From contig NZ_VTZS01000003.1 in NCBI RefSeq assembly GCF_008367235.1, positions 310,001 to 374,000 of the forward strand: 64,000 nt of DNA, written 5' to 3'. Below, one piece after another: positions 36,687-45,234 of the stretch; position 1 is the stretch's first letter, and every line of letters begins with the position of its first letter. The translations under genes and the position numbers were made by a program. The notes under the pieces are model-generated. The model worked only from the letters and a program-made list of their open reading frames with translations, was not told where the DNA came from and ran no database searches. The stretch is from Pareuzebyella sediminis. Its GTDB lineage: Bacteria > Bacteroidota > Bacteroidia > Flavobacteriales > Flavobacteriaceae.

Positions 36687-37706
36687 TTATCTTCGATACT
36701 CTGGAAATAAGAGGGTATCGGAAAGGTTTTTCGCTTTGTGTTTCTTTACCAGTTTCTTGTAAGCCTTCTTATTGACAATGTAGCTCCATAAAGTAAAGGA
36801 TCTCAACGAAGGTGAAAATGATTTTTTAAATCGGAAAAGTCCATCGGTATTCGATCCAAGACCGCCTCCGAGGTTGAGGTGTAGAAAGCTCTTATTGCTG
36901 CAATGCTTTCGCATGTAGTCGATAAGAAGTTTTGACGGCATGGCATCTAAAAACTCATTATAAGTTCCACTTAAATGGTATTGTACTATATCTTTCGATA
37001 GGGTGAAGATGCTTCCGGCCATGACCTGCCCTGTAGTTTTGCATTCTGCTAACAGGAGCTTTGCATTTATTTGGTCGGAATCGAACAAATCTATAAAATA
37101 TTGAAGCGGAAAATAGTAGCAGTCGACCGCGTTGAGTCGATCCATAGACTCGGTATAAATTTCATGGAATAAGGCAAGGTCTTCCATTCCATTACCCTCC
37201 CTAACTATTATATTTCGCTCTGCCTTGTTCAACTGTGTCTTCAAACGTCTCGAAAAGCGCTCACGTTGTTGTGTAATATTCAGGGTAAGATCAATACCTA
37301 CAATCGGACCGGCAATATTTATTGACCCCATTTCTCCTAAAATAAGGGATTGATTGTGGATATACGGATTAAGCCTCGAGAACACGGTAACTATATTATT
37401 CTCCCTTAAATATGAGTGGACCTGCTTGGCCATTTTCGAAGCGTCAAAGTCCGAGGTTATGCCTGCGGAAACAGGACCTGGATATCCATAGACAGAAGTG
37501 GCGTCAAAAAGATTTGTGTCGGGGATAGGTCTTATTATCAACGGAATGCCTACCAAAGCGTCATTTTCTACATATACCATTAAAATAGCCCTCTCGAACT
37601 CTTTAAGGGATAACTGATGATAGTCGTACGTGTGATACACGTCATAAGTGTCAACCGACTCCAAAATGTCCATCCATTCCTTGCGGGAAGTAATCTCAAA
37701 AATCAT
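36687..37706 (-). CDS. FemAB/GNAT-like acyltransferase
   Basis: 339 residues, two GNAT-like halves typical of FemAB/lipid II bridge-forming enzymes. Landmarks: N-terminal YDVYHTYDYHQLSLKEF, RRLKTQLNKAERNIIVREG (the conserved basic helix of the family), FHEIYTESMDRLNA, GQVMAGSIFTLSKDIVQYHL and YMRKHCSNKSFLHLNLGGGLG with RFKKSFSP near the end. It would transfer an aminoacyl or acyl group to a cell-surface glycan precursor. It ends 220 bp before the next FemAB-like gene and begins 337 bp from the transporter operon, in the opposite direction. Confidence 0.75.
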   Translation of the reverse strand: MIFEITSRKEWMDILESVDTYDVYHTYDYHQLSLKEFERAILMVYVENDALVGIPLIIRPIPDTNLFDATSVYGYPGPVSAGITSDFDASKMAKQVHSYLRENNIVTVFSRLNPYIHNQSLILGEMGSINIAGPIVGIDLTLNITQQRERFSRRLKTQLNKAERNIIVREGNGMEDLALFHEIYTESMDRLNAVDCYYFPLQYFIDLFDSDQINAKLLLAECKTTGQVMAGSIFTLSKDIVQYHLSGTYNEFLDAMPSKLLIDYMRKHCSNKSFLHLNLGGGLGSNTDGLFRFKKSFSPSLRSFTLWSYIVNKKAYKKLVKKHKAKNLSDTLLFPEYRR

Positions 37707-37972
37707 GGTTTGGGTGTATTAGGTTAAATTCTTTTGGTGACCGAAAATTAAGAATAATTTGTAGTGTCCGAATGAAAAATGGACAAATGGCTTTATTTCC
37801 CGTTTAAGTTGTTAATTAATTCATGTCCTTGGTAAATCCGTGGATAGCATGAAGCGAAACCTATCTTAAATAACATCGCCCACTGGTTGTTATTAATGGT
37901 TTAAAGACCCCCTAAAAAGGAAAATTTAAGATTAAATAATTACATGGTAAGCATTTCTTAACGCTCAAAAAG

Positions 37973-38027
37973 TTACAAATAGTAAAAAAATAACGAATAT
38001 TGTAAATCTATTTTTTACTATTTGTAA
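37973..38027. promoter_or_regulatory. Perfect 17-bp inverted repeat, candidate operator of the phosphonate operon
   Basis: Left arm TTACAAATAGTAAAAAA (37973-37989), right arm TTTTTTACTATTTGTAA (38011-38027), 21-bp AT-rich centre. It ends 16 bases before the TTG start of the transporter gene. The half-site TTACAAATA recurs before SusC1 (42042-42050), before SusC2 (55950-55958) and, reversed, at 41914-41923 beside the regulator. There is no T tract after a GC stem, so a terminator is unlikely. The rest of the 337-bp gap from 37707 holds no gene. Confidence 0.65.
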
Positions 38028-38043
38028 ACTCTTAAGAAAGAAT

Positions 38044-39333
38044 TTGAAAATTAGTCAAAAAGATATTCGGTTTTTGGCCCATGGTTCGCTGGCAGCTTTC
38101 GGCACCTATTTCTGCATGTATGCCTTTAGAAAGCCTTTTACAGTAGCGACCTATGAAAATCTCTTCTTTATAGGCATAGATTACAAAATTGTGCTGATCA
38201 TTACCCAGGTCATTGGCTATATGCTCTCTAAATTTATTGGTATCAAGTTGATTTCCGAACTCAAAAGTAAAAGTCGCCTCCCTTATCTTTTGGTAATGAT
38301 CGCGACTGCCGAACTCAGTCTTGTATTGTTCGGCTTGGTTCCCTCTCCTTATAATATTGCTTTAATGTTGGTCAACGGTTTGTCTCTTGGTATGGTATGG
38401 GGCGTGGTCTTTTCATATATCGAAGGACGTAAGTTCACCGAAATATTGGGCGTTATTCTTTGTTCAAGCTTCATTGTCTCTAGCGGTGTAGTCAAATCGG
38501 CAGGGCTCATGGTAATGAACTCCATGGGGGTATCGGAACTGTGGATGCCAGCGGTCACGGGCGCGTTTTTCATACTGCCTTTTATGGGTTTTGCGCTTCT
38601 TCTCGAAAAGGTACCTCCTCCGACCGGAGAAGATAAGCGACTTCGAAAAGAGCGGCTTCCCATGAGCAGGGAGGACCGTAAAAAAGTATTGGCCAACTTT
38701 TTCCTTCCTATCGTAATTTTAGTTTTCTTTTATGTGTGTTTGACTGCAATGCGTGATTTCCGCGACAATTTTTCAAGAGAGATATGGGATGCTGTAGGAT
38801 ATGAGAACGATGCGGCCATTTATACCCTATCGGAAATCCCTATAGCCATTATTGTTCTACTGTCCATAGCTCTTTTCGCTTTTGTTAAAAACAATTACAA
38901 GGCTTTTATTTCTTATCACTTTATGCTGATATTCGGAGCAATCTTAGTAGGTATTAGCACCTTGTTGTTTCAAACCGCGATAATCGGCCCGGCATTTTGG
39001 ATGATTTTAGTAGGCCTTGGGCTCTATACTTGCTATGTCCCTTTTAATTGCATCTTTTTTGACCGAATGATTGCGACCTTTCGCATTAAGGGCAATGCAG
39101 GGTACTTGATCTATATTGCCGATGCATTTGGGTATCTTGGAAGCATGGCCGTCTTACTGTATAAAAATTTTGGGCAGAGCACCATTTCGTGGTTGCAATT
39201 TTTTATTGAGGGTTCTTATATAATTTCAGTCATCGGCTGTTCGATATCGATAATATCATTATTCTATTTTAGAAGAAAATACAAAAAAGACCGTGAAGAA
39301 CTAGAAAACGAACTTTATATGGTAGACATATGA
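38044..39333 (+). CDS. DUF5690/MFS-type transporter resembling GlpT/UhpT organophosphate antiporters
   Basis: 429 residues, ~12 TM helices, TTG start (no ATG fits; the first conserved residues follow directly). By eye it aligns with the organophosphate:phosphate antiporter family: YAFRKPFTVATYE (Arg29) matches the R-K-N-F-A-L-A segment of GlpT with its phosphate-binding Arg45, GYMLSKFIGIKL matches GlpT YGFSKFIMG, LFGLVPSPYN and NGLSLGMVWG match its next helices. A second candidate substrate Arg lies in CLTAMRDFRDNF (237, 240), near the position of GlpT Arg269. First gene of a unit with the FAD oxidase and PhnX-like hydrolase (4-bp and 8-bp overlaps), so import of an aminophosphonate or phosphate ester is the natural inference. 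Confidence 0.85.
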   Translation: MKISQKDIRFLAHGSLAAFGTYFCMYAFRKPFTVATYENLFFIGIDYKIVLIITQVIGYMLSKFIGIKLISELKSKSRLPYLLVMIATAELSLVLFGLVPSPYNIALMLVNGLSLGMVWGVVFSYIEGRKFTEILGVILCSSFIVSSGVVKSAGLMVMNSMGVSELWMPAVTGAFFILPFMGFALLLEKVPPPTGEDKRLRKERLPMSREDRKKVLANFFLPIVILVFFYVCLTAMRDFRDNFSREIWDAVGYENDAAIYTLSEIPIAIIVLLSIALFAFVKNNYKAFISYHFMLIFGAILVGISTLLFQTAIIGPAFWMILVGLGLYTCYVPFNCIFFDRMIATFRIKGNAGYLIYIADAFGYLGSMAVLLYKNFGQSTISWLQFFIEGSYIISVIGCSISIISLFYFRRKYKKDREELENELYMVDI

Positions 39334-40493
39334 ACAATGAATACGACTTGATTGTAGTGGGTGGTGGCGTTTTGGGAACCTTTCATGCGTATCATGCCAT
39401 TAAAAAGGGTCTTAAAGTTGCCCTTTTGGAAAAAGATGGAAAGCCACAAGGGGCCACTGTTCGGAATTTTGGACAGGTAGTTCCTTCTGGAATGGACTCC
39501 AAGTGGCAGAAATACGGACGTGAAAGCCTACGCATCTATAAAAAAATACAAAAGAAGTTTGATATTTCGGTACAGCAAGAAGGGAGCATCTACATTGCTT
39601 CAAATGCGGAAGAGGTGCAGTTGTTGGAAGAATTGCGCGATATCAATATCAAGAATGCATATCCTTCTGAACTTCTCACTAAAGCTGAGTGTTTAACGAG
39701 ATATGTAGGGCTGCGTAACGATTATGTTAAGGCGGGATTATATTTTCCGGAAGAAGTGAAAGTCGAGCCACGTATAATGATCAACAAGTTGCACGGCTAC
39801 CTCAAAGAGCTTGGCCTTCATATCTACATGAACCAGACCGCACTAGAATGTGATACGTTAAAAAATGGTGTTCAAGTTTATACTTCGCAGCATCTTTTGC
39901 TTTCTAGTTCAAAGGTCATAATCTGTAACGGCCATAACTTTAAAACCCTTTACCCTAAATTATTCGCCGAAAGCGATTTGGTGGTCTCTAAATTACAGAT
40001 GATGCAGACTAAACCACAACCAAATTATCGTCTGCCAAGCTCTGTTTTGACCGGTTTGTCGATTCGAAGATATGAAGCCTTCAAAGAATGCACTTCTTAC
40101 CCCAAAATCAAAGAAAGGGAAGACCAGAATGCTTTTCAAAACCGATGGGGCGTCCATGTTTTATTCAAACAAGCTCTCGACGGCTCCATTATCCTTGGAG
40201 ACTCACATGAATATGCCCCTGCCGGTAAAATCGATGATCTGGGAATGGATTTAAATATGGATATTGACAACTTTATTATCGAGGAAGCCAAGAAAATATT
40301 TGATCTTCCCACCTATGAGATTCAAAGTCGCTGGTACGGACTTTATGCCCAATGTAAAAATAGCGACATTTTTCAACACACGGTTGATCGGGATATACAT
40401 ATCGTAACTGGTATTGGAGGCAAGGGTATGACGGGAAGCGCTGGATTCGCAAAACAAAACATTAATTCAATTTTTAACTTAGAACATGTATAA
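39330..40493 (+). CDS. FAD-dependent amine oxidase, TIGR03364 (aminophosphonate-associated) type
   Basis: 387 residues, DAO-family fold. FAD Rossmann motif LIVVGGGVLGTFHAYHAIKKG (start at residue 7), then GATVRNFGQVVPSG, the segment I associate with TIGR03364, and C-terminal VTGIGGKGMTGSAGFA. TIGR03364 was defined by its linkage to PhnX-like hydrolases (TIGR03351) and was proposed to deaminate an aminophosphonate such as 1-hydroxy-2-aminoethylphosphonate or a close analogue; later work, as I recall, linked such FAD enzymes to oxidation of N-methyl-aminoethylphosphonate and aminoethylphosphonate to phosphonoacetaldehyde. Here the next gene is exactly such a hydrolase. The start overlaps the transporter stop by 4 bp (ATGA). 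Confidence 0.85.
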   Translation: MNNEYDLIVVGGGVLGTFHAYHAIKKGLKVALLEKDGKPQGATVRNFGQVVPSGMDSKWQKYGRESLRIYKKIQKKFDISVQQEGSIYIASNAEEVQLLEELRDINIKNAYPSELLTKAECLTRYVGLRNDYVKAGLYFPEEVKVEPRIMINKLHGYLKELGLHIYMNQTALECDTLKNGVQVYTSQHLLLSSSKVIICNGHNFKTLYPKLFAESDLVVSKLQMMQTKPQPNYRLPSSVLTGLSIRRYEAFKECTSYPKIKEREDQNAFQNRWGVHVLFKQALDGSIILGDSHEYAPAGKIDDLGMDLNMDIDNFIIEEAKKIFDLPTYEIQSRWYGLYAQCKNSDIFQHTVDRDIHIVTGIGGKGMTGSAGFAKQNINSIFNLEHV

Positions 40494-41166
40494 TATAGAT
40501 CTTGCGGTTTTCGATATGGCCGGCACTGTAGTAAACGAAGATAATGTTGTGTACAAAACACTTCAAAAAGCCATCAATAAAAAGGGGTATGACCTTACCT
40601 TGGCTTTCGTTCTTGAACACGGCGCCGGTAAGGAAAAACATCAGGCCATAAAGGATATTTTAAAAGCCATCGATGTCGATTCGAGCACTGAACCCTCAGA
40701 ACCCATTTTTGAGGATTTCAAGCAACTTTTGGACCAGGCCTATGAAACACTTCAGGTCTCCTCCTTCGAGGGTGTGGAAGAAACATTGTCCCATCTCCGA
40801 TCGAGCGGTATCAAAGTCGCACTCAATACGGGGTATAATAGTAAAATAGCCAACCTATTGCTAAAAAAAATGAACTGGGTAGAAGGTATCCACTACGATG
40901 CTTTGATTACGGCAGACGACGTGAGCAAAGGGCGCCCCCATCCTGCGATGATCCACAGGGCAATGGAACTCTTACAGGTAGGGAACGCTGCTAATGTATT
41001 AAAGGCAGGAGACTCCATCATAGATATCGAAGAGGGAAAAAATGCCGGATGTGGAGTTACAATAGGGGTCACTACGGGCGCTCATACCGCAGATCAGTTG
41101 CAATCGGCCGACCCGACCTATGTGCTTACCTCGTTGACCGAACTTACCAGGTATATCACTACATAA
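40486..41166 (+). CDS. PhnX-like phosphonatase (HAD superfamily, TIGR03351 type)
   Basis: 226 residues. HAD motif I is DMAGT (Asp10, Ala12), the form specific to phosphonoacetaldehyde hydrolase and its relatives instead of DxDxT. In the cap domain GAGKEKHQAI (Lys49, His52) reproduces the G-x-x-K-x-x-H spacing of the Schiff-base lysine (Lys53) and His56 of Bacillus PhnX, by eye. Motif II LNTGYNS, then DDVSKGRPHPAMIHRAM (Arg instead of the common HAD Lys), and motif III AGDSIIDIEEGKNAG. Expected reaction: hydrolysis of phosphonoacetaldehyde, or a hydroxylated analogue, to aldehyde plus phosphate. It overlaps the FAD oxidase by 8 bp. Confidence 0.85.
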   Translation: MYNIDLAVFDMAGTVVNEDNVVYKTLQKAINKKGYDLTLAFVLEHGAGKEKHQAIKDILKAIDVDSSTEPSEPIFEDFKQLLDQAYETLQVSSFEGVEETLSHLRSSGIKVALNTGYNSKIANLLLKKMNWVEGIHYDALITADDVSKGRPHPAMIHRAMELLQVGNAANVLKAGDSIIDIEEGKNAGCGVTIGVTTGAHTADQLQSADPTYVLTSLTELTRYITT

Positions 41167-41216
41167 TAATCGCTCGATTAATATTTGAGTAATGTTTGAT
41201 TCCGGCTCTAAACCCT

Positions 41217-41783
41217 TTAAATAAAGAAGTATGTCACCAACATGGTCGAAGCCACAGAACTTTTGTTAATAGGAACATGCGGAATTCGACCATCAAAGAA
41301 AATGGAATCGCCTTCTTTAAGCAACACCTCTTCCTCCCCGATGATATACGAGCATTCCCCAGATAACATATATTTAAACTCATAGGCATCCGTAGTAACC
41401 TTCCCACGTTCCGAACCGGGAGCCACTTTAAGCAAGACAGTTTCAAATCCAAGGGTAGACAGTTGCTTTCCAAAAATATAGGTATAAGAAAATCCAACGG
41501 CTTCATCTTCCTTTTCTATGGTGGAATACTCTTCTTTTCGAGAAAGAATATAATTTGAACCATTTACCTTGGGCATCCCATTGAAAAACTCAATAACCTC
41601 CACTTCTAAAGTAGCTATGATTTTCAAGAGTACGGGTAGTGATGGAATGGTACGGCCATTTTCGATCCTAGAGATCAAACCACCTGTGACATCGGCACCA
41701 ATGGCAATTTCATTTATTGTTTTACCACCCTTCCTTCGAATTTCCTTGATTCGTTTTCCGATACCGATAAGATAATCTTCCAT
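41217..41783 (-). CDS. XRE-family regulator with C-terminal cupin sensor
   Basis: 188 residues. N-terminal helix-turn-helix (residues ~7-62: IGKRIKEIRRKGGKTINEIA, then ADVTGGLISRIENGRTIPSL) and a C-terminal cupin_2 domain (~105-185: LLKVAPGSERGKVTTDAYEF, GEEEVLLKEGDSIFFDGRIPH). This layout is that of small-molecule-responsive repressors such as PuuR. It sits between the phosphonate operon and the SusC1 operon, transcribed toward the former and divergent from the latter. A palindrome 32 bp from its ATG suggests autoregulation, and the TTTACAAATA sites in the locus are candidate targets. Confidence 0.9.
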   Translation of the reverse strand: MEDYLIGIGKRIKEIRRKGGKTINEIAIGADVTGGLISRIENGRTIPSLPVLLKIIATLEVEVIEFFNGMPKVNGSNYILSRKEEYSTIEKEDEAVGFSYTYIFGKQLSTLGFETVLLKVAPGSERGKVTTDAYEFKYMLSGECSYIIGEEEVLLKEGDSIFFDGRIPHVPINKSSVASTMLVTYFFI

Positions 41784-41814
41784 ATTAAAGAAATCAATGA
41801 GATAATATTGATGC

Positions 41815-41849
41815 TATAAGTAACTTATACGTATGAGAAAAAGTATAAG
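41815..41849 (-). promoter_or_regulatory. Palindromic CTTATA/TATAAG cluster before the regulator gene
   Basis: TATAAGT (41815-41821) and ACTTATA (41823-41829) form a perfect palindrome with a one-base centre, and GTATAAG (41843-41849) is a third half-site in inverted relation to CTTATAC (41824-41830). It starts 32 bp upstream of the regulator's ATG (41783), where an autoregulatory operator would lie. Confidence 0.5.
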
Positions 41850-41913
41850 CCGTTTAAGAAATAAAAAATTACATGCCTATAAAATTATAATATACTAAAA
41901 ATCTACATTTGAA

Positions 41914-42057
41914 TATTTGTAAATAAAAAAAGTTAACAATTTCATAAAGTATTTTGACTAAATGTTGCATTAAAATAATATATATAGTACTTTGAGTTTA
42001 CAAACAGATATGATATTTGTTTGCAAAGATTTAAGAAAAGTTTACAAATACTAAAAA
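41914..42057 (+). promoter_or_regulatory. Control region of SusC1 operon with TTTACAAAYA repeats
   Basis: TATTTGTAAA at 41914-41923 (reverse of TTTACAAATA). TTTACAAACA (41997-42006) faces TGTTTGCAAA (42018-42027), an inverted repeat with one mismatch and 11-bp spacer, and TTTACAAATACTAAAAA (42041-42057) runs up to the ATG at 42058. The segment TTTGCAAAGATTTAAGAAAAG resembles ATTTGTAAACTCTTAAGAAAG in front of the transporter gene (38020-38040). No exact TAnnTTTG was found, so the promoter may depend on an activator. Confidence 0.55.
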
Positions 42058-45000
42058 ATGAAAAGAACACTACTTCTTATGGTATTTGCCCTGTTGGCAA
42101 GTATCGTCGCCACCTCTCAAACCACCTTTACAGGATCGGTATTCGATGAGAACAACGTTCCTTTACCCGGTGCTTCCGTAGTTATTAAGGGAAGCTCAAC
42201 CGGTGTTGCCACCGATTTTGACGGTAATTTCGAAATAGAATTGCCATCAGAAAGTGAAATTTTGGTAGTATCCTATATAGGTTACATCACTCAGGAGTTC
42301 AATACTTCAGGGCAGACCTCGGGCATCATTACCTTACAACCTGATTCCCAACAGCTTGATGAGGTTGTCGTCACGGCCTTGGGCATCGAAAGGGAAAAAA
42401 AATCATTGGGGTATGCTTCTCAAGAGTTGGATAACGAAGAGGTCGTAAATGCTCGAGAGCCCAATCTATTGAACGGTATTTCCGGAAAGGTGGCAGGTCT
42501 ACAAATAACCAATAGCCCTTCTGGGTTGGGAGGCTCGGCCAGGGTGTCTATTCGAGGTGATGCGTCATTGAACATTAACGGCAACTCGCCCCTCTTCATT
42601 GTAGATGGTACCCCCATCAGTAATGAAATAGTAGGTTCGAACGGTTCTGGAACCCAAGATGTGGATTACGGAAACGGTGCTGCTGAAATCAACCCTCAAG
42701 ACATCGAATCCATGAACGTTCTAAAAGGACCTGCCGCAGCGGCTCTTTACGGTGCCAGGGCTGCTAATGGAGCAATTATTATTACTACCAAAAAAGGGAA
42801 ATCAAGAAGCGGCCGACTTGGTGTTTCATTCAATACCGGGGTAACCGTTGAGAATGTTATGATGTTGCCTGATTGGCAAAATCGATATGGTCAGGGAAAT
42901 AACCAACAGTTTGAGTTCGTCGATGGTAGCGGTTCAGGTATCGCAGATGGGGTTGACGAGAGCTGGGGCCCTCCACTTGACACTGGTCTGTTGATTCCAC
43001 AATTTGATTCTCCAAGAACGGACGGAACCCGTGGGGGAGACATTTATGTCAGTGATGCGCCGATTACCCCAACGCCCTGGGTATCAGCTCCTGACAACAC
43101 TAAAGATTTCTTTGAAACCGGTATGACCCTTACCAACAGTATTGCCATATCTAAATCTGGTGAAATGGGCAATATGAGGTTTTCCTATCAAAATTTGGAT
43201 CAAGAAGGAACATTGCCTAATACCGATCTTAAAAGAAACACCTTTAGCCTTACCGGAAGTCTTAATCTAACCGACAAGGTGACGGTCAATGCAAACGTGA
43301 ACTATGTAAAAACCGATAGCGAGAATAGACCTTCTGTAAGCTACGGTACCGAAAGTATTATGTATCTGTTCATATGGTACGGTCGTCAACTGAATACCAA
43401 TAATTTAAGGGATTACTGGCAACCGGGCCTAGAAGGAAGACAGCAGTTTAATTACAACTACAACTACCACGACAACCCTTTCTTTACGATGTACGAGAAT
43501 ACCAACGCACAGGACAAGGATCGTATATTCGGAAATGTAAGTATCAACTACGATATCAGCGAGAATTGGAAGCTTTTACTTCGAAGCGGCCGTGATTTCT
43601 ACAGGGATTTTAGACCGAGAAAAAGAGCATTTAGCACACAGCGGTTTCCGTTTGGCACCTATCAAGAAGACAATATCTTCTTTGAAGAAAGCAACACCGA
43701 TTTTCTTTTAAGTTATGATAAGACCTTTAATGAAAAATGGAATGTAAATATATCCGCGGGCGGTAACCAACTACGACAAAAACAAGACTTTACTAAGAGC
43801 GTTGCCCCGCAACTGATAAACCCGGGGGTCTATTCCTTCAATAACTCGAGACAAGCGGTACAAGTCAATACCAACAATTTTGAAAAAAGAATAAACAGTA
43901 TTTACGGCTTCGCACGTTTCGCTTATGACGGTATGCTTTTTCTTGACTTGACCGGACGAAACGATTGGTCAAGTACGTTACCCCAAGATAACAACTCGTA
44001 CTTTTATCCATCGGCAACACTTAGCGCCATTGCAAGCGATATTTTTAATATGCCCGAATGGGTCTCCTTCGCCAAGGTTAGGGCGGCCTATGCCGAGGTC
44101 GGGAACGACACCGACCCTTATAGATTGAGAAGTTTTTATAGAAACGAGACCCCTTTTGATGGTTCGACTCCTATATTGACGGAATCGGCATTGATTCCCA
44201 ATGCTGAATTAAAACCCGAAATTACATCTTCCTATGAGTTTGGTCTTGACTTGCGGTTCTTTCAGAGTCGTTTGAACTTTGACCTCACCTATTACGATAG
44301 CAGTACGAGAAACCAGATCATTAACATCGATACCGATATTTCCAGTGGCTATTCTAGTCAGCTCATCAATGCTGGGGAGGTTCGCAACTATGGTTTTGAG
44401 GCCATTGTCAATGTGGTGCCTGTTCTTAGCGATAATTTTAGATGGAACACCACCTTCAATTTTTCAGCGAACAATAGCGAAGTAAAGGACTTGGGAGGTG
44501 TTAATTTTTCTTTGACCGAAAGAAACGGCGCCTTCATACAGGCCCGTGAAGGAGGTTCGATAAGTGCTATTTATGGTAGAGGGTTTCAACGTGTGGAAGA
44601 CCCTAATAGCGAATTCTTCGGGCAAAAAATTATAAATCAGCAAGGTATACCGATTCGAACCGATGACCTCGTCTATCAAGGCGATTATGCGCCGGACTTT
44701 ACATTAGGCATGCAGAACACTTTCCGATATAAAAATATAGATCTCGGGTTTTTACTAGACACAAGACAAGGTGGTATTGTAATCTCTCGTACCAAGACTA
44801 TTGGTAGCACATCGGGTCAGTTGATGGAAACTTTAGAAGGAAGGGAAAACGGTATTGTAGCCGAGGGGGTTGTAAATACCGGCACTGCAGAGAATCCGGT
44901 CTACTCCCCGAATACAACGAATGTCGATGCCCGAACCTTTAATAACAGGTATTATGAACGTGATAATGTCGAAGCTGCCAAATATGATGCCTCATATACC

Positions 45001-45234
45001 AAACTCCGAGAGGTTACTTTAGGGTATTCATTGCCTAAGAAAATCACCGATAATCTACCCATAACCAACGCTCGATTTTCGGTAACAGGCAGAAATCTCT
45101 TGCTATGGACGGACAACCCGCATTTTGACCCAGAAGTAGTCGGGGTATCGGGAGGAACTCTTCAACCAGGTATTGAAAACATGTCTTACCCAAGTACACG
45201 CCTTTTTACCTTTAACCTACAAGTCGATTTTTAA
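42058..45234 (+). CDS. SusC/RagA-family TonB-linked outer-membrane transporter (SusC1)
   Basis: 1058 residues. Signal peptide MKRTLLLMVFALLASIVATS, CarboxypepD_reg-like domain (~24-95), TonB-box-like DEVVVTALG (101-109), plug domain with VSIRGDASLNINGNSPLFIV and the SusC signature ALYGARAANGAIIITTKKG (229-247), then a 22-strand barrel to the C-terminal Phe. It forms a pedal-bin uptake complex with the SusD-like lipoprotein encoded next (stop and start overlap, TAATG). No STN/anti-sigma-interacting domain precedes the plug. In this locus the cargo is presumably an organophosphate or phosphonate conjugate, not a plain polysaccharide, since no glycoside hydrolase is nearby. Confidence 0.96.
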   Translation: MKRTLLLMVFALLASIVATSQTTFTGSVFDENNVPLPGASVVIKGSSTGVATDFDGNFEIELPSESEILVVSYIGYITQEFNTSGQTSGIITLQPDSQQLDEVVVTALGIEREKKSLGYASQELDNEEVVNAREPNLLNGISGKVAGLQITNSPSGLGGSARVSIRGDASLNINGNSPLFIVDGTPISNEIVGSNGSGTQDVDYGNGAAEINPQDIESMNVLKGPAAAALYGARAANGAIIITTKKGKSRSGRLGVSFNTGVTVENVMMLPDWQNRYGQGNNQQFEFVDGSGSGIADGVDESWGPPLDTGLLIPQFDSPRTDGTRGGDIYVSDAPITPTPWVSAPDNTKDFFETGMTLTNSIAISKSGEMGNMRFSYQNLDQEGTLPNTDLKRNTFSLTGSLNLTDKVTVNANVNYVKTDSENRPSVSYGTESIMYLFIWYGRQLNTNNLRDYWQPGLEGRQQFNYNYNYHDNPFFTMYENTNAQDKDRIFGNVSINYDISENWKLLLRSGRDFYRDFRPRKRAFSTQRFPFGTYQEDNIFFEESNTDFLLSYDKTFNEKWNVNISAGGNQLRQKQDFTKSVAPQLINPGVYSFNNSRQAVQVNTNNFEKRINSIYGFARFAYDGMLFLDLTGRNDWSSTLPQDNNSYFYPSATLSAIASDIFNMPEWVSFAKVRAAYAEVGNDTDPYRLRSFYRNETPFDGSTPILTESALIPNAELKPEITSSYEFGLDLRFFQSRLNFDLTYYDSSTRNQIINIDTDISSGYSSQLINAGEVRNYGFEAIVNVVPVLSDNFRWNTTFNFSANNSEVKDLGGVNFSLTERNGAFIQAREGGSISAIYGRGFQRVEDPNSEFFGQKIINQQGIPIRTDDLVYQGDYAPDFTLGMQNTFRYKNIDLGFLLDTRQGGIVISRTKTIGSTSGQLMETLEGRENGIVAEGVVNTGTAENPVYSPNTTNVDARTFNNRYYERDNVEAAKYDASYTKLREVTLGYSLPKKITDNLPITNARFSVTGRNLLLWTDNPHFDPEVVGVSGGTLQPGIENMSYPSTRLFTFNLQVDF

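Noticed and set aside
37973-38027. Inverted repeat as a transposon end or terminator
   Set aside because: No transposase, no target-site duplication, no GC stem with T tract; reuse of the core at other promoters favours an operator.
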